Source: JAVBRD01 sp031548365
GTDB taxonomy: Bacteria; Bacillota; Clostridia; Christensenellales; UBA1750
Length of the DNA: 64,000 nt
NCBI GenBank assembly: GCA_031548365.1
Contig: JAVBRD010000013.1
Coordinates: 62,001-126,000, forward strand
Direction: 5' to 3'
Shown: in pieces, positions 58,718-64,000 of the stretch
How positions within the stretch are numbered: position 1 is the first letter of the stretch
How the letters are laid out: each line of letters begins with the position of its first letter
Program-made: the position numbers and the translations under genes
The notes under the pieces: generated by a model
The model's input: the letters and a program-made list of their open reading frames with translations, nothing else
Database searches by the model: none
What the model was told of the DNA's origin: nothing

Positions 58718-60868
58718 ATGCCTATTCCGAGCTATCAGGAGCGAAATGAAGCGATCCGAAAAACCAAACTAGAGTTCAACGATGAGAAAATCAGGCGCGT
58801 CGGGTATCACGACAGTGATGACCACGGCTGGATCCCCCTCGACCGCCCTGACAAAGACAAGGTGCTGGTGCGCGACCCGGCCTCCGGCCTCATGACCGGG
58901 ATGTACGCGGTTTCACGCACGTTTGAGAATTACATTGACGAGCACCCCGTGTACATCCACCCATACAGCGCGTTTGCGGGGGCCTGGGTTGGAAACGTGC
59001 CCACGCCCGACCCGTGGCGTCCCGAACACCGCATGGACGACGCGGAGCCTGTGTTCAAGCGCTACAACGTCACTTCGCGCGGGCATTACGCGATGAACCA
59101 CGTCGCGCCCGACATGCAGATTGGGCTTGATCTTGGCTGGGGCGGACTACTCAGCAAAATCAGACGCTACCGTGAAATCCACGGTGAGCGTTGCCGCGAC
59201 TTCTACGACGGCGAGGAGCGGCTGGTGCTCGCGACGCAGCGGTGGATCAAGCGTCATGTCGACTACGCGCGCGAGCAGGCCAAGCTCGCGGCCGATGATT
59301 TCATCCGCCAGAACATGACCGACATCGCCGACATGAATGAGTACCTAATTGAAGGCGCTCCGCGCACACTGCGCGAGGTTGTTCAGTTCCTGTGCTGGTT
59401 TCAGAATATCGACCGCATGTATTATAACGGCGGCGCGCTCCAGCTGCTCGATGAGCTGCTGCGGCCCTATTATGAAAAGGACAAAGCGAGCGGCGTGATC
59501 ACCGACGACGAGGAAGTCGTCTGGTACATCGTATGCCTCCTGTTCAACGACACGCATTACAGCATGATCGGGGGGCAGCACCCGTACGACGGTGGCGATT
59601 TGTCCAGCCCCATGTCCTTCCTCATTCTCGAGGGCATGCATCGTCTGAAAATTCCCGCGAACATCGCGCTCCGCCTTCACGAGAACACCAACGACGCGCT
59701 GCTCGATCGCGCGGTGCAGTATCTGTTTGAAGACGGTACGGGCGTCGACTACTCTTGTGGAAAAGGTCTGGACGAAGGATACGCGCGCAATGGGCGCACG
59801 ATTGCGCAGGCGCGCATGCGCGCCAAAGTGGGCTGCAACTGGACGGCGCTTCCCGGAACGGAGTATTGTCTGCAGGACGTCACGCGCGTGTGTCTCGCCA
59901 AACCCATGGTGCTCGCCTTAGATGACATGATGGTCTCGGGGGAGCGTTCTGCGGCGCGCTTGTGGTCGCTTTATGAAAAGCACTTATCCGTGATCGTCCA
60001 GCTCATCAAAGACGGTGTGGACTGGCACGTCAGGTACAAGCACCTGGAGCGGCCTGAGCTGGTTTACAACCTTTTCGCGCACGGGCCGATTGAGCGCGGG
60101 TTTGACATGTCCGCGGGCAGCGTGGACATCATCAACTTCGCGTGTGACGGTACCGCGCTCGCGACCGCGGCCGATTCGTTTGCCGCTCTTGAGCAGCGCG
60201 TTGAGCGTGAGAAACGCTACACTTGGGACGAAGTCTATGCCGCGCTCAAGTCCAACTGGGAAGGGCACGAAGACATGCGCAGGCGGATGATGGACATCCC
60301 GCGCTTTGGTTCGGGTGGCTCGCGCGCCGACGATTACGCCAAGAAAATTGCCGACACCTACTCCAACCTGATGCGCCTGACGCCTTCAAAGGACGGCTTT
60401 ATCGTCCTGCCCGGCATTTTCTCACATGGCGAGGTCTACAAACACGGCAGGGATTTGCCCGCAACGGCCAACGGCCGCCTTGACGGTGATCAGATATCCC
60501 ACAGCGCGGATCCCGACCCCGGATTTCTACCGGGAGGGGGAACCGCGCCTACCGCCAAGGCCAACGCGGTCGCGATGGTGCAATCCGGATGGGGAAATTC
60601 TACGCCGCTGCAAGTGGACTTTGACGCAAAGCTGGCCAGTGAGATGGGCGGTAAAGAGATTATCAAAGCCTACTTGCGCGCGCACAACGAGATGGGGGGC
60701 ACACTCATCAACATCAACGTCGTCTCAAAGGAAAAGATGCTCAAGGCGCACGAAAACCCAAATCTATATCCCGATCTCGTCGTCCGCGTGACCGGCTACA
60801 GCGCTTTTTTCAAGTCGCTCTCACCCGAGTATCGTCAGCAGGTGGTCGACCGCTGGATGAGTTACTAG
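58718..60868 (+). CDS. Glycyl radical enzyme of unknown substrate
   Basis: 716 residues from ATG 58718, with GGAGG 9 bases upstream; a GTG at 58712 is too close. The glycyl radical loop RVTGYSAFF places the radical at Gly 693. The thiyl cysteine is Cys 373 in VGCNWTALPGTEY. Dehydratase-type members have GCVE or similar, with a glutamate two residues on; here Asn-Trp follow, so the base used in propanediol, glycerol or choline chemistry is absent. It is somewhat shorter than the usual 780-850 residues. Unlike propanediol dehydratases in gut bacteria, there are no microcompartment genes. The genomic context suggests a product of rhamnose-type sugars as substrate. A terminator follows. Confidence 0.92.
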   Translation: MPIPSYQERNEAIRKTKLEFNDEKIRRVGYHDSDDHGWIPLDRPDKDKVLVRDPASGLMTGMYAVSRTFENYIDEHPVYIHPYSAFAGAWVGNVPTPDPWRPEHRMDDAEPVFKRYNVTSRGHYAMNHVAPDMQIGLDLGWGGLLSKIRRYREIHGERCRDFYDGEERLVLATQRWIKRHVDYAREQAKLAADDFIRQNMTDIADMNEYLIEGAPRTLREVVQFLCWFQNIDRMYYNGGALQLLDELLRPYYEKDKASGVITDDEEVVWYIVCLLFNDTHYSMIGGQHPYDGGDLSSPMSFLILEGMHRLKIPANIALRLHENTNDALLDRAVQYLFEDGTGVDYSCGKGLDEGYARNGRTIAQARMRAKVGCNWTALPGTEYCLQDVTRVCLAKPMVLALDDMMVSGERSAARLWSLYEKHLSVIVQLIKDGVDWHVRYKHLERPELVYNLFAHGPIERGFDMSAGSVDIINFACDGTALATAADSFAALEQRVEREKRYTWDEVYAALKSNWEGHEDMRRRMMDIPRFGSGGSRADDYAKKIADTYSNLMRLTPSKDGFIVLPGIFSHGEVYKHGRDLPATANGRLDGDQISHSADPDPGFLPGGGTAPTAKANAVAMVQSGWGNSTPLQVDFDAKLASEMGGKEIIKAYLRAHNEMGGTLININVVSKEKMLKAHENPNLYPDLVVRVTGYSAFFKSLSPEYRQQVVDRWMSY

Positions 60869-61055
60869 TTACAACGCACACATCGCGTTCCTAGTGACCG
60901 CGAGAATTTTTGTGCTGTTGCGGTTTACGAAGGGCTCAATGATCTTCACAAATGTCCCTTGCGATACCGTGACGCGTCATTGAGCGGTGTCACCCGGGTT
61001 TCGCTGAGTAGGCGGTCGCGTCTCTTGTGGCGAAGGAACCCTGCGTCAGAATAGC

Positions 61056-61100
61056 ACAAACGGTTGGTTGTCCGAGATGGACTGCCAACCGTTTGTTTTC
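61056..61100 (+). terminator. Terminator of carbohydrate operon
   Basis: Stem ACAAACGGTTGG / CCAACCGTTTGT with an inner GTCC/GGAC helix, then TTTTC. The interval 60869-61055 contains no supported feature. Confidence 0.88.
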
Positions 61101-61121
61101 ACAAATATTCGTCATTCAACC

Positions 61122-61158
61122 AAATAAAAGAATGGACCGCCCGTGTTTCGGCAGTCCA
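61122..61158 (-). terminator. Terminator after rsfS
   Basis: Minus strand stem TGGACTGCC / GGCGGTCCA (one mismatch) with TTCTTTTATTT beyond it. Confidence 0.7.
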
Positions 61159-61165
61159 CGAAAGA

Positions 61166-61516
61166 TTACACGGCGGCGATGGGAACGCGGTTGGAACCGT
61201 CGGTCCAGAGACGCTCAATGTTGTAAAACTCGCGTTCGTCATCGTGGAAAAGGTGGACGATGACGCTGCTATAGTCGAGCACGATCCAGCGGCCTTCACG
61301 CGCTCCGTCGCGGCGGAGCGGATTTACGCCTTTTTCGCCGAGTTTGTCGTCGAGCTGGTCGGACAAGGCCTTGACCGCCAGAGTCGAACGCGCAGACGCG
61401 ATGATGAAGTAGTCCGCGATGCTCGTTAAATGCTCGATGTCAAGGATCACGATGTCGCGTGCCTTGTGCTCATCCAGAATTGCGGCGATTGCCTGGGCGA
61501 GTTCGATGGGTTTCAT
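61166..61516 (-). CDS. rsfS: Ribosomal silencing factor RsfS
   Basis: 116 residues. DIVILDIEHLTSIADYFIIASARS (part), then LRRDGAREGRWIVLDYSSVIVHLFHDDEREFYNIE (part) match RsfS, which binds L14 and blocks subunit joining in starvation. It starts within the stop of the upstream NadD-YqeK gene (ATGA), the usual neighbour. Length is normal. Confidence 0.95.
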   Translation of the reverse strand: MKPIELAQAIAAILDEHKARDIVILDIEHLTSIADYFIIASARSTLAVKALSDQLDDKLGEKGVNPLRRDGAREGRWIVLDYSSVIVHLFHDDEREFYNIERLWTDGSNRVPIAAV

Positions 61517-62691
61517 GAGGTTTCCTCCTTTTTCGCGCCGTGGTTTAGCCGGATGTCGTTGAGCGCATCAACGGTGCGAGGGTGGATGATGAGTTTGTTT
61601 TGGAGAGCGAAGCTGAGTTTGAGGGACTGAACTTCGCAGAACGCCTCGAGTGGATCAAGGTTAAGCGTTTGCCGCGCGTGCTCCGCTTCGGGGAAAGTGC
61701 GCGATGGCTCTGTGAAGTCGGCGACGCACAGACAGTATCCAAGCGCGTCCATGCCGGCGCATCCCGTAACGTGCCAGCGAACGGCTGTGAGGACGCGCTC
61801 GTCGCGTATGGCGAAAACTTCGCGCGCGAGCTCCGCGCCCACGCGGCCATGCAGGAGACCGGGTACGGCACGCTCCACTTCGTCGATTGCGAGACCGTAG
61901 TCTGTCGCCGTCTTTATCATATCACAGCCTGGGTGTTTGGCACAATCATGAATAAGGCCCGCGAGCGCCGCGGAATCGGGGTCAACGCTAAATTTTACAG
62001 CAATTTCACGCGCGGTGGCCTCGACGGCGAGTGTGTGCGACATGCGCTCATCGGTGAGATGTCCTTGAAGCCAGTCAAGGATTAAGGGGCGAGCTGCCGG
62101 TGAGCGATACAGCCCGTGCCGACGAATGAATGGGATGATGGCGGGAGGGACGTTGCCTGTGAGGCTGCCGGGGTATCCCCGGCGTATTTCCGAAGATGAA
62201 ATCGCGGGTATCTCCTCGTTCAGCAAATGGAAAATAGCGCCATAGGTGTCGTGCAGTGTGTTGAGCGTGGAGGTCAAGTCGGCAGAACCTGCGCGCTGGA
62301 ATACGGCGAACTCGGTCAGCCGAGCGACCTCTCCGAAAGCGCGCCAGTGCACCAAATCAAAGAGCGTGTCGCCGCCGATGATGTATGTAAAACGCGCGGC
62401 CGGGTACTGTTCCCTCAATTGCCTGAGCGTATCCACTGTATACGTGGTTCCTGTGCGAGATGTCTCGATGGCGCAAGCCTCCATTCGAGGGTTCTCGCAA
62501 AGCGCGATGCGGACCATCTCAAGCCGCTCGACGGCGGTCGCCTTGGCTATCTTGTGCGGCGGATCGCCGGAGGGGATAAAAAGCACGCGATCCAACTTGA
62601 GCCTTTGAAGTGCAATTTCTGCCATGCGCAGGTGTGCGCGGTGAATGGGGTCAAACGTGCCGCCGAGGATGCCCAGTGTGACGGTGTGCAT
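61513..62691 (-). CDS. NadD-YqeK fusion: nicotinate-nucleotide adenylyltransferase plus HD phosphatase
   Basis: 392 residues from ATG 62691, with GGAG 8 bases upstream; an in-frame start at 62700 is weaker. Residues 1-195 are NadD: GILGGTFDPIHRAH (nucleotide motif), YIIGGDTLFDL and ISSSEIRRG. Residues about 200-392 are YqeK: HTLAVEATAREIAVKF, LIHDCAKH (HD) and later VRWHVTG, matching the Ap4A-hydrolysing HD proteins. In Bacillus nadD, yqeK and rsfS are consecutive genes; here the first two are one protein. Such fusions are known from some Bacillota and Mycoplasma-like groups. Confidence 0.94.
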   Translation of the reverse strand: MHTVTLGILGGTFDPIHRAHLRMAEIALQRLKLDRVLFIPSGDPPHKIAKATAVERLEMVRIALCENPRMEACAIETSRTGTTYTVDTLRQLREQYPAARFTYIIGGDTLFDLVHWRAFGEVARLTEFAVFQRAGSADLTSTLNTLHDTYGAIFHLLNEEIPAISSSEIRRGYPGSLTGNVPPAIIPFIRRHGLYRSPAARPLILDWLQGHLTDERMSHTLAVEATAREIAVKFSVDPDSAALAGLIHDCAKHPGCDMIKTATDYGLAIDEVERAVPGLLHGRVGAELAREVFAIRDERVLTAVRWHVTGCAGMDALGYCLCVADFTEPSRTFPEAEHARQTLNLDPLEAFCEVQSLKLSFALQNKLIIHPRTVDALNDIRLNHGAKKEETS

Positions 62692-62724
62692 AAAAATCAC
62701 TCCTCAGACTCCGCATGTGATTGT

Positions 62725-62752
62725 ATTATACCCGAGTTTATAGGGCTGTCAA
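62725..62752 (-). promoter_or_regulatory. Promoter of nadD-yqeK/rsfS
   Basis: Minus strand TTGACA (62752-62747), 16-base spacer, TATAAT (62730-62725): both boxes perfect. Confidence 0.9.
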
Positions 62753-62763
62753 CGCTTAAGGGG

Positions 62764-62792
62764 TTGCGAACGCGCACGGATCGTGGTAAATT
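62764..62792 (+). promoter_or_regulatory. Probable promoter of SH3b protein gene
   Basis: TTGCGA (62764-62769), 17-base spacer, TAAATT (62787-62792). The -10 box is imperfect. Confidence 0.55.
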
Positions 62793-62826
62793 ATGGATAT
62801 ATTCATCGCTATCTGGGAGGTGTACC

Positions 62827-63975
62827 TTGAAACAGCTCATGATTGCTGGCTTTGTGGCCATCGCCGTTCTGCTCATGTATACACCAAATGCTCATGCTGC
62901 GGATCGCGGCGTTGTGACTGCGAGTGATGTCAGGATTCGCTCAGGCCCCTCAACATCAACAGCCGTGGTCACCACGCTCGCGCGGAGAACCGAGGTCACT
63001 GTTCTTGGGCGGCAGAATGGCTGGGTGCAGGTTGTGTACGGCAACAAAACCGGGTTCATTCGTGAGGATCTTATCGGGGTTCTCGCGTCGACGGATGTGT
63101 CTCAGCAGTCGCAAACCGTCACTGTGCCCACTGCGAGCTCCGCGCTCACCGTGTTGAAAACTGGCGATACAGGCAATGATGTGTACCGATTGCAGGCGGC
63201 GCTTCATCAGCTCGGATATCTTTCGGTGAGTCCGACGGGCAACTTCGCCTCAATGACGCGCTCAGCGCTGGTGAAATATCAGGCGGCCAACGGTCTTTCG
63301 CCGGATGGCGTCGCGTGGCCCGAGACGCTGTCCAAGCTGTACTCCGGCTCGTCATCCGTCACCGCGCCTGCACAGCAGCCGGCGATGCAGACGATCACGC
63401 AGACGCAGATGGTCACACAATATGTGTACAAGGGTCTCTCTTTTTGGGGCACCCCGGAGTACGACACCATCCAGGTACCGGTAACAACAACCGTGACCGT
63501 GCCGGTGACGCAGAACCAGCCGACTGCGCCTCAGCAACCCGCGTTCTCCGCGCCGACCGCCAACGGATCGGTCGAGTGGATCGGGTGGAATCCCGGGGGG
63601 GACGCGGCATTCATCAAAAAGACTGCCGCGCTTGTCACCGATGTGCGCACCGGCGTTCAGTTTTACGTCAGACGTTTCTCTGGGTCAAACCACGCCGACG
63701 TTGAAACGCTGACCGCGTCGGACACGCAGACGCTGTTTCAACTGTATGGCGGCAAGTGGGACTGGACAGCGCGCCCGGTGTGGGTTACGGTGGGCGGGAG
63801 GACGTTCGCTGCCTCGATCAACGGGATGCCGCACGGAACCGATACGCTGCCCGATAACGGCATGCAGGGCCAGATTTGCATTCACCTGCCGGGATCAAGG
63901 ACGCACAACGGCAACACAAGCTATGAGTATGAGCTTCAAAAGGCGATCGTGGAAGCGTACACCAAGGCGCGCTGA
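62827..63975 (+). CDS. Secreted SH3b and peptidoglycan-binding protein
   Basis: 382 residues from TTG 62827, with GGGAGG 8 bases upstream; the frame stays open further up but crosses the promoter. Signal peptide about 1-24 (NAHA-A). SH3b domain about 28-85 (DVRIRSGPSTSTAVVTTLA, NGWVQVVYGNKTGFI). Peptidoglycan-binding repeat about 110-175 (LKTGDTGNDVYRLQAALHQL, GNFASMTRSALVKYQ). A Thr/Gln/Pro-rich linker (about 175-235) leads to a C-terminal domain (about 240-382) with VQFYVRRFSGSNHADVETLT, GMPHGTDTLPDNGMQGQICI and HLPGSRTHN. The last region resembles wall-associated catalytic domains seen after SH3/PG modules in Clostridia, but I cannot name it. It is probably a cell-wall or spore-cortex protein. 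Confidence 0.88.
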   Translation: MKQLMIAGFVAIAVLLMYTPNAHAADRGVVTASDVRIRSGPSTSTAVVTTLARRTEVTVLGRQNGWVQVVYGNKTGFIREDLIGVLASTDVSQQSQTVTVPTASSALTVLKTGDTGNDVYRLQAALHQLGYLSVSPTGNFASMTRSALVKYQAANGLSPDGVAWPETLSKLYSGSSSVTAPAQQPAMQTITQTQMVTQYVYKGLSFWGTPEYDTIQVPVTTTVTVPVTQNQPTAPQQPAFSAPTANGSVEWIGWNPGGDAAFIKKTAALVTDVRTGVQFYVRRFSGSNHADVETLTASDTQTLFQLYGGKWDWTARPVWVTVGGRTFAASINGMPHGTDTLPDNGMQGQICIHLPGSRTHNGNTSYEYELQKAIVEAYTKAR

Positions 63976-64000
63976 CGCGTTTATGAAGAGTTTGTGAATG

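Noticed and set aside
62227..62826. N-terminal extension of the SH3b protein
   Set aside because: It is antisense to NadD-YqeK and precedes the signal peptide; TTG 62827 has a strong ribosome site.

Overview
The window is GC-rich DNA from an anaerobic member of the Bacillota, most likely a Clostridia lineage. The main evidence is the conserved yqfC-yqfD-phoH-pgpH-ybeY-era-yqzL block. Supporting evidence is a GerMN lipoprotein, an oxygen-sensitive glycyl radical enzyme with its activase, long-form HPF, and strong Shine-Dalgarno sites, several of them serving TTG or GTG starts. The sporulation-linked genes yqfC, yqfD and gerM-like suggest, but do not prove, endospore formation. I cannot name the genus from sequence alone.

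Region 1 (2-6441, + strand) is a compact peptide-natural-product (RiPP) locus. It encodes a membrane protein (cut by the window edge), a PqqD-like protein with a twin-arginine signal, a SPASM-type radical SAM maturase and a 119-residue precursor with 17 cysteines in CxC hexads. It continues with a TPR lipoprotein, a cobalamin-binding-type radical SAM protein and two adjacent U32-family (or U32-like) proteins. Most junctions overlap or nearly touch. The U32 pair plus B12-type radical SAM enzyme around a Cys-rich precursor is the strongest candidate for an undescribed system here.

Region 2 (6442-28700) is mixed metabolism. It starts with a polyamine uptake operon, XRE-cupin regulator-potA-potB-potC-potD, read on the minus strand from a clear sigma-A promoter followed by two identical-arm palindromic operators. 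Next come galT and ygiQ from back-to-back promoters, and a URO-D-family methyltransferase. A three-gene homocysteine/sulfur-incorporation cluster follows (DUF39, NIL-ferredoxin, UPF0280), then a GNAT enzyme with an ABC exporter, thrS with a strong leader hairpin, a chemoreceptor, a second URO-D-family protein, a GerMN lipoprotein, nagB and purC.

Region 3 (28790-40760, minus strand) is the core block: yqzL (too short for usual gene callers), an unknown membrane protein, era, a YbeY-cytidine deaminase fusion, pgpH, phoH, yqfD, yqfC, then secF, secD, a DUF47 protein, a PiT phosphate transporter and a small exported protein. Region 4 (40850-51750) holds a possible spore-surface protein, a GT-C-like membrane protein, hpf, a D-lyxose isomerase-type cupin, a Y-family polymerase, a very large secreted beta-helix/Big2/SH3b protein, an unknown membrane protein, a glycerophosphodiester phosphodiesterase, and tRNA-Gln(CTG) and tRNA-Glu(CTC).

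Region 5 (51863-60868) is a carbohydrate island. A PL22-type oligogalacturonate lyase faces away from a seven-gene operon: URO-D-family methyltransferase, Gfo/Idh oxidoreductase, ASRT-domain protein, L-rhamnose-isomerase-type enzyme, class II aldolase, glycyl radical activase and glycyl radical enzyme. The glycyl radical enzyme has an atypical active-site sequence (GCNW) and no sugar kinase is present, so the pathway may be new. The window closes with rsfS, a NadD-YqeK fusion, and a secreted SH3b/peptidoglycan-binding protein.
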